20,827 bases of DNA, taken from assembly GCA_027604685.1 (NCBI GenBank), contig JADHYX010000226.1:5604-26430 (forward strand), given 5' to 3'. The notes under the pieces were generated by a model. It searched no databases and was not told where the DNA came from. It saw nothing but the letters and a program-made list of their open reading frames with translations. Both the position numbers and the translations under genes were made by a program. The DNA comes from Lobulomyces angularis (lineage: Eukaryota; Chytridiomycota; Chytridiomycetes; Lobulomycetales; Lobulomycetaceae). The number at the start of each line of letters is the position of its first letter. Position 1 is the first letter of the stretch. Positions 10,196 to 19,838 of the stretch are shown here, one piece after another.

Positions 10196-10546
10196 CCTTT
10201 TTATATTTTTTTTTTTTTTTTTTTTGGTTTTTTATTTGAATTTTTACTTTATCTTTCTATTTAGGATGTTTCTCTTTTTTTTTTTATTTTAGATTTTTAA
10301 ATATTTTTATTTTTTACAATCAAAATAAAAAATTACACTTTTTTTTTCTTTTTTACAAAATTTTTTTTTTTATTATTTAAGTTTTGGAATTGGAAAAAGA
10401 GAAAAAAAGAAATAAAAAAAATTAATAATAAATTGTTTTTATATTTCATTTATTTTTATCAAAAATTAATATTTATAAAAAAAAAAAAAAGGGAAATTAA
10501 AAAAATTTTTGGTAGTAAAAAGTTATTTAAAATTTTTTTTTTTTTC
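10196..10546. other. Convergent intergenic spacer
   Basis: This 351-nt stretch lies between the stop of the RRM gene (+) and the stop of the PRP19 gene (-). It consists of A and T runs with AATAAA-like words on both strands (for example near 10323 and 10553) that could serve polyadenylation. Open frames reading through it are low-complexity Lys/Phe/Ile strings, and I see no gene. Confidence 0.5.
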
Positions 10547-12470
10547 TTATTCAATAAAGAGAATTTTTCCTTGATCACTCGAAGAAGCAAACAAATATTT
10601 ACAGTCTTCACCAAATTTAAAGTCACTAACATGATGCTCTAAATCGAACGCACATAGCTCATTAAAACTTTTATTCAAGTACACCCTATGAAAATTTAAC
10701 GAGTAAACAAATTTTGTTTTTAACATGAAATTTTCTTACTTGATCTTGTTTCCAACTGCAATACCAAAATAACTACCAAAATCATCAAATTTTCCTTCCC
10801 CAAACTCTTCCCCTTCCTCAGCATCTATCTCTTTTACCAACTTCAACTTCCTTAAATCCCAAAATTTTAAACTTTTTGTTCCTGTTGAACTTAAATAATA
10901 TCCATTTTCACTAAAAAACAAAGTTTTAACTGCTTCATTCTTTTGACTAAAGGTCTGCACAACTGTTTTTTGAATCAGATCAAAAATTTCAATGTCACCA
11001 TCAGATTTTCCCAGTCCTAAGATCAAAGCATCAGGATGAAAACTTAAACACAAGTACCCTATAAAAAATTTTTTAAAAAAAAATTTTGCCTGAATTCTTC
11101 AATCAAATCAAAAGAATACCTTTTCCTTCCTCAGAATGTAAAACTGTAAAATTTTCCAGTTCCAAAAGTTTCCAGCCCCCTTCAAAATTAGAAGAGCCCA
11201 AATATTCACCAGTTGGATGCAAAGCTATACTACTAACACCACCTACATTTTCTTCAAGATTACCAAACTCAGCTTTTAATGTAAAATTCCATCCTTTTTT
11301 TGCGTCTTCATGGATTTCAAATTGTTTGACAACACCATCTTTACCAGCGGTAAAAAAACTATTCTGGGTAAATTTATTGAACAGAACTTTCGTAACATCT
11401 TTCTTGTGAATTTTTTGAGTAAAAAGCTGTTCACCTAAAGCATTTCTAACAGTCACTTTTCCATCTTTACTACCAGTTAAGAATAGGCTTGCTTTTTCTT
11501 CATTATGTGTTGTACTTTTTATTTTCAAAAAGTCCATCGTAGTAATTCCATGATTATGTGTAGTAGATATCTCTTTACCTTTTTTTAAAGCCACTACATC
11601 TGGAGCCTTTAACAACGTCTCAGGAGCTTTTCTCTTTTTTCTAGCAGCAGCTAGCCTACAATAATAAAAATTTTATACAATTAAAAATCATAAGTTTCTG
11701 TTTAGAAAAATATTTTAAAGCATATAAGGTGCATCTTGTAAATTTTGAACTTTTCAAAAAAAAAATTATGTGAAAAAAACTCTCAACATAAAAAAAGAAA
11801 TAATAATTACTCTTTATTAGCACTGGTTAATTTATTTTCAAAAGTATTTGATGATTTGTCATTAGAGTTTTCCTCGTCAACGTCCATTTGATCGTTTACT
11901 TGATAGGTATCTATTTGAATATAATTTATTTTGAAAATGTTTATTAAATATCATTTATTAAATTCCATTGCAATAATAAATATGATTTAAGTTACAAACA
12001 AAAAATTTTTACCTTCAGGTACCCTTGCTTCATTACTTTTTTCACTTAACAGTCTAGCAATAACTCTTTTACTTGCGTCCAGCTCATATAAACTTAAACT
12101 TAATTCTCTTTTTAAATCTAAATTTTCTTTTCTGACACTAAATAACTCCAACATTAAAGCATCCCATTCTTGTTGAAAATTAATTAATAAACTTGGAATA
12201 GATGTGGCAGTTGGAGGTTTTGGTTTAACAGGGGTACTTGTTAAATTAACTTTGATTAATTCTTCTTTTTGCAAAGGAGCATCAGTGACAGGATCCTTAT
12301 TAAATTCTAACAGATACTTTTCAATCAGATCTCGCTGATATAAATTTCCTGAAGGTGTAATGACTGGATCTGTTGCAGCTTCGCCTGAGACTAAAACATA
12401 GAAAAAAAAATGTAAAAAATTTAATTTAGCTGAGATCGTCAAAGTGTAGTTTTTTACGTGAACAGAACAT
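10547..12470 (-). CDS. PRP19: Pre-mRNA-processing factor 19 (U-box E3 ligase, WD40)
   Basis: Prp19 is the scaffold and U-box ubiquitin ligase of the nuclear NineTeen complex, which stabilises snRNAs in the activated spliceosome. Six exons join in frame: 12470-12458, 12390-12013, 11910-11811, 11655-11120, 11058-10740 and 10685-10547, giving 494 residues; yeast and human versions are about 500. The U-box starts MFCSLSGE, then DPVITPSGNLYQRDLIEKYL and DPVTDAPL. The Prp19 coiled-coil tetramerisation segment follows (LINFQQEWDALMLELFSVR, then DASKRVIARLLSE). A basic stretch ARKKRKAPETLLK leads to a WD40 propeller with FLTGSKDGKV, FFTAGKDGVV, SIALHPTGEYLGSS, SFHPDALILGLG and FFSENGYYLSSTG. Only one blade (KFWDLRKLK) keeps a canonical WD, so the propeller is divergent. 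The first exon is 13 nt, recognised because it supplies the invariant MFC start and matches the phase of the acceptor at 12391. Confidence 0.94.
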
Positions 12471-12728
12471 GTTGACTTTTAGAAAAAAAATTTAAAACCT
12501 CCAGGGTTTATTATAACAATTTTGAAGATCAAATTCAAAAAATTAATTCTTCTTTGAAAAGAAGTATTAAGGAAAAAATTTTTCAAAAATTGCTAATGTG
12601 GAAAATAAAACGAACTTAATTAAATATTTAAACTGTACAGAATATACAAAAAATAAAATTTTCGAAATTTACTAAAAAAAAACTAATATACTTTAATAAA
12701 CAAAAAAAACCAAAAAAAAAAATTAAAA

Positions 12729-15700
12729 TTAAAATTCTTCATTGGAAGAATCTACACCCTTTGGAGAATTTACAGGTAATTGAATAACTGTGGATTTTAA
12801 ATCACTATTTGTTGCTAAATCCGCCAATTTTTCAATTAACTCTAGACTCAAATTACTTTTATTTTTACTGCCCGTTTTTGCGCTAGTGCTATTTACTGAT
12901 TTATTTAATTCGTTTGACGACTTACTTAAGTTTGTTAAAGATTTATTGAGCTCCAACGACTTATTCAAATTTTTTGAGGAACTACTTAAGTTTACAGAGG
13001 ATATCTTTGTTTCATCTAAAGACTTATTTAATGGATTCATTGAAAATGTGTTTTTGTTGTTTTCATTTAGGATACTGTTAATGGCAACATCTGAAGTGGA
13101 TAAGGATTTCGGTGTTGTTGGTTTAGACTTTGGCCTTGGAGAAGCAGAGTTGGTGATACTGGAATTATTTAACTGCGAGTTACTTGGTGGTTTGGGTATA
13201 TTGTACATAGCATTATTATCCGCAAAATACTCCTTTGATTTACTTTCAGGTTTTATTTCATAGCTTTCATTAATAGTATTAGAATTTTTTTTCAATAGCA
13301 TTTCTTCCTTTTTTTGTACATTCGGTTCTTCTTCTTTTTTTAAGTTTAGGTGGGTTGGTTTAAAAAAGGATCCTGGAATTAACTGAGGTTGGGGAGAAGT
13401 TGAAGTAACTAAATTACTACTGTAGTTTGTTGTATTTTTTTCCTCCATCTTTTTCTTATAGTCATCTGTTGAATAAAAGGGACTCAGTTCTTTCAGATCC
13501 TTTTCTGATGTAGCAATATTGTTAAATTTTGCTATATCTTGAGAGTTTTTAATTTCATTTAATCTTGTGTTCAAGGTATCAAACTTTCTTCTCATTTCAG
13601 ATTGAAATAGCTCAATGTTATCATCAAAATTTTTTTTTGTTATTTTAGAGCCGAGTTCATTTTTAAAATTTATGAAGTCTTTTTTTAAATTTAAAAATTC
13701 AACCTGTAAAAAGTTTTCCTCAAATTTAAACTTAAGATTTCTTAATTCATTGTTACTGATTTCAATTTGTTTTGGTATATTTTTTAATTTCAATTCAATT
13801 TCTTCAAACTTCTTAACATTCAAATCCCTCTCTTGTCTTGATTTTAATTCCATGTCACCACTTTCTCTCTCTTGGAAACTTCTAATTTCTCGTAACCTTT
13901 CTCTCGCTTGGCTTTCAATTTCTTGTATTCTATTTCGAATTTGATCAATGGATAGCTCCTCAATTTCAATTTTGGAATTAATTTTTTGTATGTTGCCATG
14001 CAACTCTCCCTGCACCTTATCAAAATCTTGCTCAGATACTTTATGTTGCAAAGACTCCCGAAGTTCCGTTAGTAGATAAGTTGTCTTTTCTTGCTCCTTT
14101 TGTAATAACTCAGCAATATATCTTTTAAATTCAGCGTACTGCATGTCGTTATAATGCAATGTTCGAGGAATATCTTCAATCTTTATATTGACTTCTTTTA
14201 TTTGATTTTGAGTTTCTTCTTTAATTTTTTCTAACAGTAAAAGTTCCGCATTAAGAACAGATTCCTTTTTTTTTTTAAAATAAAAAAATAGGATTAAATT
14301 AAAATAATTACTTTTTTTCTATTTTTTCTATTTTTTTTTTTTTTATTTTTTTAATTCCTTACTTGAGACTGCATGGCTTCCTTTATTTGCGATCTAAGTA
14401 TCTTTTCATTATCACTAATTTTTAATTTTATTCCTTCCGTAACAGTATTCAAACCATCAGCTTTTAACTCAACAGTGCTAACTTGGGAACTTAATTTACC
14501 AAAAGCTACACCCCACTGATCATAAGTTTCCTTTGTTTGCTTTTCCAAGTTAGTTTTTAGTTCGTCAACTGTAAGGTTCAAACTTTCAATTACATTATCC
14601 AAATTTGAAGTAATTTTTGTTTCGGTACTTCTTACTTCTTCTTTTGAGGCTTTAGTTTTTAGCTCACTCCTTAAATTTACAATATTTACATTTAAATCAT
14701 TTTCTTTGTCAGATAATAAACTGAGTTGATTTTTTATTCTAATTTCTATTTCTTCAAGCTGCTTCTTGAAAACCCTATCTGACAGCTCCTCCTTCAATTC
14801 ATTTATTAAATCCAGTAGCTTACTATCTTCTACTTGCAATTCCATTGTAGAAAGTTTTTGTTTATCCTCGACTTCGAGTAACTCTTTTTTTGTAGCTCTA
14901 GTAGCAACGTCTTCGTTGCACTTTAAAATATCTTCATTAATTTGAACGATTTTGGTATTGATTAAAGAAATTGATGCTTTTCCTTTTCCGTCGTACTCAT
15001 CTAGCTCTTTTTTGGTTGCCCTGAGTTCTAGTTCATCTTTTATATTAGAATTTGATTGCACTAAGTGACCAACACTTGTAAAAATACTGGAAATTTGAGT
15101 CTTTATTCTGCTTTCCAAATCGTCCCCGTCTTTTATTGATAGCTTCAATCTCAAGTCTTCTTTAAATGCTTCAAGAGTTTGATCCATCTGCACTGATTTT
15201 ATATTAAATTTGTCCAAAATTGAATTTTTGACATCCTGAAACATTATTTGTGTATCACTCATCTTGACTCTAATATCATTTTCTTCGTCCTTGATTCCAC
15301 ATAGTTTTGTCTCAAACTTGGTTTCACTTGCTTCAATTGCTTCTTGATATTCCCTTTGTAAGCTTTCAATTTTTATATTTATCAATTTTTCAGTCTCTTT
15401 GGTATTAAACTCATCATCCTTTATCCTTTTTGATACCTGTTGAATTTGAGATTCTAAATCCTCAACAGCTCTAGTCTTGGATTGGGTTAACTGCTCAGCA
15501 GTTTTGGAAATTTCCTCAATAATTGATTTATTTTCGGCTTTTAATTCGTCACTCGTTATATCCAATTGTTCAATTACTGCTTTTTGAACTTCTAACAATT
15601 TTTCGTCTAAACTCTCAACAGTCTGGCTCATTTTAATTTCAATATCCATCCTGGATTTAATTTCGGCTCGCAAAACTTGTTCGTAATTATTGAACTTCGC

Positions 15701-16504
15701 TTCGGAAGTTTTTTCTACTAAAATTATTGATTCTTGTAAAGTTTTTACTGCGTTTACAACCCTCTGTTTTAACTCGTTTTGATTTTCGGTTAACTCTGAG
15801 CCTCTCTTTGCCAAACTCTGTTGAATAATTCTAAATCCATCCTCTACATCACTTCTTAAGCTGCCTTCAAATTTTGCACGATGGTTATGATCTTCGTTAA
15901 ATTTTGCTTCCAAATTACTTAATTGTTCAGTTACTCTGGCGATTATTTGAGATTCCGTTTCTTTTACTGCCTTTTCCCAATTTCGCATATTCTCCATTAC
16001 TGCAGCCATCGATCTCTCTCGGTCTTGTCTTTCTTTATCTACAGTTTGTAGAGTAATTTGACGATTTGAATCAATTCTGTCTAATAAACTACGTTCCTGA
16101 TTAGAAATAACCTTTCTAACATCACTATACAACTCCTTGATGTTATTTTCAAAATTAACTCTATTTCTGGATTCAACATCTATCCTTTGCCTAATATCTT
16201 GGGCTGTAAGATCCATGTTTCTTTTTAGGGCATCTGATTTACTTTCAACTGAATTATGTAAAACATCTAGTGCATGATCATGATCCTTGATTGCTCTGAA
16301 ATTTTCAGCTGCCCTTTGTTGTTCCAAATCCAATTCATGGGCTGTAGCTCTAACTTCAGTGGTAGCTTCATTTGCTCTTAATGCGAAACCTTCCAATCTA
16401 TACCGTAGATTATTTATTTCTTCCAATTGTGTCCTGTTTCTAGTCTCTGCGTCATCATTGGATTGCTCAAAATGTCGTTGCTTTGCTGCTAGTTCGGCTA
16501 CCAT
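12729..16504 (-). CDS. Long coiled-coil protein with 41-residue repeats, possibly 5'-incomplete
   Basis: Two exons, 16504-14363 and 14264-12729, with a 98-nt GTAAGG...AAG intron join in phase 0 to give 1225 residues. Residues 1 to about 920 are nearly unbroken alpha-helical coiled coil, rich in Glu, Lys, Gln and Leu with no Pro. Residues 495-658 contain four tandem 41-residue units. From about residue 950 to the end the protein is Ser/Asn/Lys-rich and disordered, with repeated LNKS motifs and a stop at 12729. The early part faintly recalls FAM81-type coiled-coil proteins, which would fit a cytoskeletal or axonemal role, but I cannot confirm it. ATG 16504 has a good context (CACCAAATGG). However, the frame stays open and helix-like upstream (DQLKIHQ) to an acceptor-like AAACAG at 16529, so an earlier exon may be missing. 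Confidence 0.75.
12860..13065 (-). repeat. LNKS-type short repeats in the coiled-coil protein tail
   Basis: The low-complexity C-terminal region has repeated Leu-Asn-Lys-Ser-Leu/Val words: PLNKSLDE, NLNKSLELNKSLTN and ELNKSVNS, interleaved with Ser-rich strings such as NLSSSSKN and NLSKSSN. It is likely disordered and a good candidate for phosphorylation, but no function can be assigned. Confidence 0.6.
14531..15022 (-). repeat. Four tandem 123-bp (41-codon) units inside the coiled-coil gene
   Basis: Units begin exactly 123 bp apart at 15022, 14899, 14776 and 14653 on the minus strand. Their first residues are RATKKELDEYD, RATKKELLEVE, RVFKKQLEEIE and KASKEEVRSTE, and each unit ends in an E-L or similar before the next basic start. 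The DNA sequences have diverged, so the period is kept at the protein level. A weaker unit may precede at about 15145. Related motifs (SKITKKNFDDN, HKVSEQDFDKV) recur in the second exon. Confidence 0.85.
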
Positions 16505-16529
16505 TTGGTGTATTTTTAATTGATCCTGT

Positions 16530-16733
16530 TTAATTTTTTTTTTTTTTTTTTTTTATTAATTATTTTTTTTTTTTTTTTTTTTAAAAAAAAATTTTTTTAT
16601 ATTTTTTTTGTTATAATTAAATTTTATTTCTTTTTTTAAGAATTATTAATTTTTTTTTTTTTATTAATTTTTTTTTGTTTTTATAACTATTTTTTTTTAT
16701 TAATTTAATTTATTATTTTTTTTTTTTTTTAAG
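16530..16733. other. Extreme A/T stretch between two head-to-head genes
   Basis: About 200 nt consist almost only of T runs of 8 to 22 separated by short A/T words, with hardly any G or C. No plus-strand ATG is present in it. It ends in a T tract plus AAG acceptor (16731-16733) on the plus side. On the minus side it begins at the acceptor-like AAACAG. It could be two facing introns with collapsed sequence between them, or a very short divergent promoter. Confidence 0.6.
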
Positions 16734-17840
16734 TTAGAAAAAAAATTGAAGCAGAGTACAATTTAGATTTAGAAAAAGAAGAACGAAAAATTTTAGATGA
16801 ACACATTTTTGAAATTTATTCCTCATTAGAAGATGAAGAAGATGAAGAAGAGCTGGATGATGATGAAATTGCTGAAATAAAAAAAAAAAAAAAAGCTGAT
16901 GGTGAAGACCGCGAATTGCCGAAAAAAGAAAAAAAGTCCAAATCTCAAGTTAAGAAGGAAGATGACCGCTCAATAGATGAGGACGAAGAATATGCCAAAA
17001 AACTACAAAAAGAAGAGGAACTAATGAGCAGAAAAAGATCCTCTAGAAACGGATCAACTGGTGGTACGACTAGTGTCAAAAAAAGAAAATTAAAAAAAGC
17101 AAAAAAAAGTAATAACGACGATAATCAGGAACCACGAAAAAATGGGTTTAATAAGCCTTTAATTTTAAGTGAGCCCTTAAGCGAGTTTCTAGGAGGAATC
17201 AGTGAGGAATCCAGGCCGCAGGTGGTCAAAAAAATTTGGGCATACATCAAGTTAGTGAATTTTTATTTTTTAATTTTGAGAAAGCAAAAAAAAAAAAAAA
17301 AAGAAAAATCATTAAAAATTTAATTAATTTCTCAAATTCAAATTACCAAAACACCTTTTTTTTTTTATTATTTGGAAAAATTAATTTTTTTTTTTTTAGA
17401 GAAAACAGTCTTCAAGATCCTAAGGATAAAAGATATATATGTTTGGATGAAAAATTAGGCAATGTCTTCAAAGGTTACGGAACTAAAATTCATATGATGT
17501 CGATGAATAAGTAAATAGTTTTTTGAATATTTTTAGTTTTTTTTAAGAAAAATCTTATTTTATTTTTATTATTTTTGAAAGGTACTTGGTAGACCACTTT
17601 ATTAAGCCAGAAGAAGTTTTGGATTACAAAAGTAAAAAATCGAAAAAAGTCAAAGATGAGGAAGAGGAAGTTAAAGATGAGGAAGAGGAAGTTAAAGAGG
17701 AGGAAAAAGAAGTTAACGGGGAGGAAAGAGAAGTGAAAGGGGAGGAAAACAATAGTAATGATGATGATAATTTATTTGATGAGGAGGGAAATTTCATTAA
17801 GGAAGAAAATACTATCAAAAAAGAAGAAATATATCAATAA
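16734..17840 (+). CDS. DEK_C-like plus SWIB/MDM2-domain protein, 5' end missing
   Basis: SWIB-domain proteins act in chromatin and RNA polymerase I or II transcription; yeast Uaf30 and Tri1 are the fungal examples. Three exons join in frame: 16734-17250, 17400-17510 and 17582-17840, giving 294 complete codons before the stop. The first starts in phase 1 after a T-tract acceptor and opens with RKKIEAEYNLDLEKEERK. That matches the second half of a DEK_C helix bundle, as found in front of SWIB in Tri1. A Lys/Glu-rich linker follows, with the basic KKRKLKKAKK as a likely nuclear signal. The SWIB domain spans all exons: LSEFLGGISEESRP, KKIWAYIKENSLQDP, YICLDEKLGNVF, then MNKYLVDHFIKP. The tail is acidic and repetitive. 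No in-frame ATG exists before the Met at about 17023, which would remove the DEK_C part, so at least one upstream exon is not visible. Confidence 0.82.
17649..17753 (+). repeat. Five 21-bp units encoding an acidic heptapeptide
   Basis: Units start at 17649, 17670, 17691, 17712 and 17733. They encode VKDEEEE, VKDEEEE, VKEEEKE, VNGEERE and VKGEENN. The first two are almost identical in DNA, so they are a likely site of copy-number change by slippage. They form the acidic C-terminus of the SWIB protein. Confidence 0.85.
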
Positions 17841-18293
17841 AATTTTTGGTATTTAAGGAAAAATTAAAAATAAAAAAAGAAAAAGGACAATGATTGTAAA
17901 TTTTATTTTGTCTCAAGCATTTTTTTTTTTTTTTTTTATATTAAAAATTAAAATAAAAAAAAAAAAGAAATATATTTTTCTTTTTACTTTATTTTTTTTT
18001 TTTTTAATAATAACCTTCTTTTTAAAAAAAATTAAATAAATTAAATTAAAATATACTTTTTTTTTTTTTGAATCTGCTTTTGATACAAATCCAAAGTAGA
18101 CTATTTTTTCAAAAAAAAAAATTGGATTTTAGCAAGGCAAAAAAAAAAAAAAAAAATCTATTATATTTTTGTGAGTATTTAAAAGAAAAAGATAAAAGAA
18201 AAACGCAATACTTTTTATTCCTTTTTTGTTTTTATATTTTTTTATTGTTTCAAATTAAATAAGTATTTTTTTTATTTTACTGTATTTATAATG
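17841..18293. other. Convergent intergenic spacer
   Basis: This 453-nt stretch lies between the stop of the SWIB gene (+) and the stop of the small membrane protein gene (-). It is dominated by A and T runs, with AATAAA-like words, for example near 17840 and 18256. A short open frame at 18068-18262 encodes only Lys/Phe-rich low complexity. I see no gene or RNA. Confidence 0.5.
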
Positions 18294-18778
18294 TTAGTGC
18301 TGAGGTAAATTTTCAGCCCATTTTAGTAAATCATCTTCATCATCAGTTTGTTTCAATCTGAAAAAAAAAAATAAAAATAAAAATTTAATAATTTTTTTTT
18401 TTGTTTTTTTTTTTATTTATACCTAGATCTACCAATTTCGCCCAAATTTCTTCCACTGATCTGGTAACTATTTAATTCCATATCAATGTCGATGTCATCC
18501 TCAAATTCATTTATCGGATCGTAAACGGAATCCATTTTGTCTTCTTTTTTGAATAAATTTTTTAAAAATGATTTCAGACTAGTAGGTTGATTATATGAAG
18601 TTGAAATAAACCCGTGAATCGGTTGATTTCTTCTTTTTAACCTCAAGTACCGATACAGCATGAATAAAGATAAAAATAGCAAGAGTATAATGAAACTTCC
18701 GGTGATAGGATGTGTTTCCTTCATTATTTTTATCGTTTCCTTTGAAGTTGAAGTTTCTGAAGATGAGGGTGTTGACAT
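18294..18778 (-). CDS. Small single-pass membrane protein
   Basis: Two exons, 18778-18423 and 18357-18294, with a 65-nt GTATAA...CAG intron give 139 residues. The first 27 or so residues are Ser/Thr-rich, and one hydrophobic helix follows (SFIILLLFLSLFMLYRYL, about residues 28-45). A basic stop-transfer RLKRR comes next, then a hydrophilic tail with an acidic patch (EFEDDIDIDME). The tail ends in exon 2 with DDEDDLLKWAENLPQH. The positive-inside rule predicts a lumenal or extracellular N-terminus and a cytosolic C-terminus. No signal peptide is evident. The family is not recognised. The start codon overlaps the p24 gene head to head by 16 bp; a second in-frame Met at residue 19 would avoid this and keep the membrane helix. 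The two genes probably share a promoter region. Confidence 0.75.
18763..18778. promoter_or_regulatory. Head-to-head overlap of two start regions
   Basis: The p24 ATG (18763-18765, plus) lies upstream of the membrane protein ATG (18778-18776, minus), so the first 5 codons of each reading frame share 16 bp on opposite strands. Each gene's promoter and 5' UTR would therefore lie within the coding region of the other. Confidence 0.55.
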
Positions 18779-19661
18779 TTATTTTTTTTTTTTTTTTTTT
18801 AGCTCATCAACAGGAGTGTTTTTATGAAATTTTAAAAAAAAATGATAGATTAGATTTAAGTTTTCAAGTAGCAGAAGGTGGTCATCTTGATATTGATTTT
18901 TGGATTTCTGTAAAAAATAAAATAAAATAAAAAAATTTTTATACACTTTTTTTTTTATTTTATATTATTTATTTTTAATATTTGTTTTAGTCACCTGATA
19001 ATAAAGTACTTTATTCCGTTTATAAAGAATCTACTAACACTTTTGGATTCAATGCCGATCAAGTGGTACAACTCAAAATTTTTTTTTTTCTTTTAAAAAA
19101 TAAAAATAAAAAAAAAAAAAGGGAAAGTATGAATATTGTTTCTCAAATAAAATGTCAACCTTTGCACATAAAACCATTAGTTTTACTGTTATGGGACCAG
19201 ACGAAAGAATTAGATTTGAAGAAAAACAAAAAAATTCTGATCGTATTTCTTAAAAAAGATATATATATATTTTATAATATAAATAAAAAAATAAAAAATA
19301 GCAAATCACGAACCACTGCAGAGGGAAATTTTTGCTTTAGGCGATGGTTTAAGATCTATTAAAGATGAGCAAAGTTATATGGTTATTAGAGAAGGTATAT
19401 ATTTCGACTAGTTTGCAAATTAATTTTTATTATCCTCCTATTTTATTTTTTATTATTTTCCCTAGGCCAACATAGATCCACAGCTAGTTCAACAAAATCC
19501 AGGGTACTTTATTGGTCACTTTTTGAAACGTTAATTTTAGGTAAAACTTTTTTTTTTTTTAATCAAATTAATAATAAAATGAATTTTTTTTTTTAGTTGC
19601 TGTTTGTTTATTTCAAGTTTCTTATTTAAAAAAATTTTTTGAAGTGAAACGTGTAATTTAA
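18763..19661 (+). CDS. EMP24: p24 family cargo receptor, Emp24/TMED2 type
   Basis: p24 proteins are type I membrane proteins cycling between ER and Golgi in COPII and COPI vesicles, and they select cargo such as GPI-anchored proteins. Six exons join in frame: 18763-18909, 18991-19065, 19122-19242, 19302-19394, 19466-19540 and 19597-19661, giving 191 residues. The signal peptide MRVLTFIFFFFFLA is followed by the GOLD domain with ECFYEIL, VAEGGHLDIDFWIS and GKYEYCFSNKMST; the two Cys match the family disulfide. A helical segment follows (LRSIKDEQSYMVIRE), then a membrane helix (SLFETLILVAVCLF). The tail SYLKKFFEVKRVI has the FF COPII signal and dibasic residues and closely resembles TMED2. The second exon may end at 19062 instead of 19065, a one-codon ambiguity. 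Reading the T tract at 18782-18800 as coding, not as an intron, is what gives a start codon. Confidence 0.92.
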
Positions 19662-19838
19662 AAAAAAAAAATAAAAGGAAAATTTCTTTTTTTCTTTATT
19701 TTTTTATTTTAATTTCTTTTTTTTGTTGTTACTTTTAGATCTAATTAATGTGAATAAAAAAGAAAAAATTTTTTTTAATTTAAAAGTCGGTTTTTTTTTT
19801 AATTATCGTTCATTTTTTTTTTGTTACAAAATTTAATT
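19662..19838. other. Short convergent spacer
   Basis: This A/T-run spacer of 177 nt separates the p24 stop from the methyltransferase stop. No gene is seen. Confidence 0.5.

Noticed and set aside
10433..10642. 69-codon plus-strand open frame
   Set aside because: Low-complexity Lys/Phe string over A/T runs that overlaps the last PRP19 exon on the opposite strand.
12790..13263. 157-codon plus-strand open frame, Leu/Phe-rich
   Set aside because: It is antisense to the Ser/Asn/Lys-rich tail of the coiled-coil gene and is explained by its codon composition.
13615..13944. 109-codon plus-strand open frame
   Set aside because: Antisense shadow of the coiled-coil region; low complexity with no start context.
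16287..16523. Plus-strand open frame as the missing 5' exon of the SWIB gene
   Set aside because: It is antisense to the start of the coiled-coil gene, shows no DEK_C-like sequence and ends in stops before any suitable donor.
18068..18262. 64-codon plus-strand open frame
   Set aside because: Homopolymer-driven Lys/Phe composition in a convergent spacer; no domain or conservation cue.
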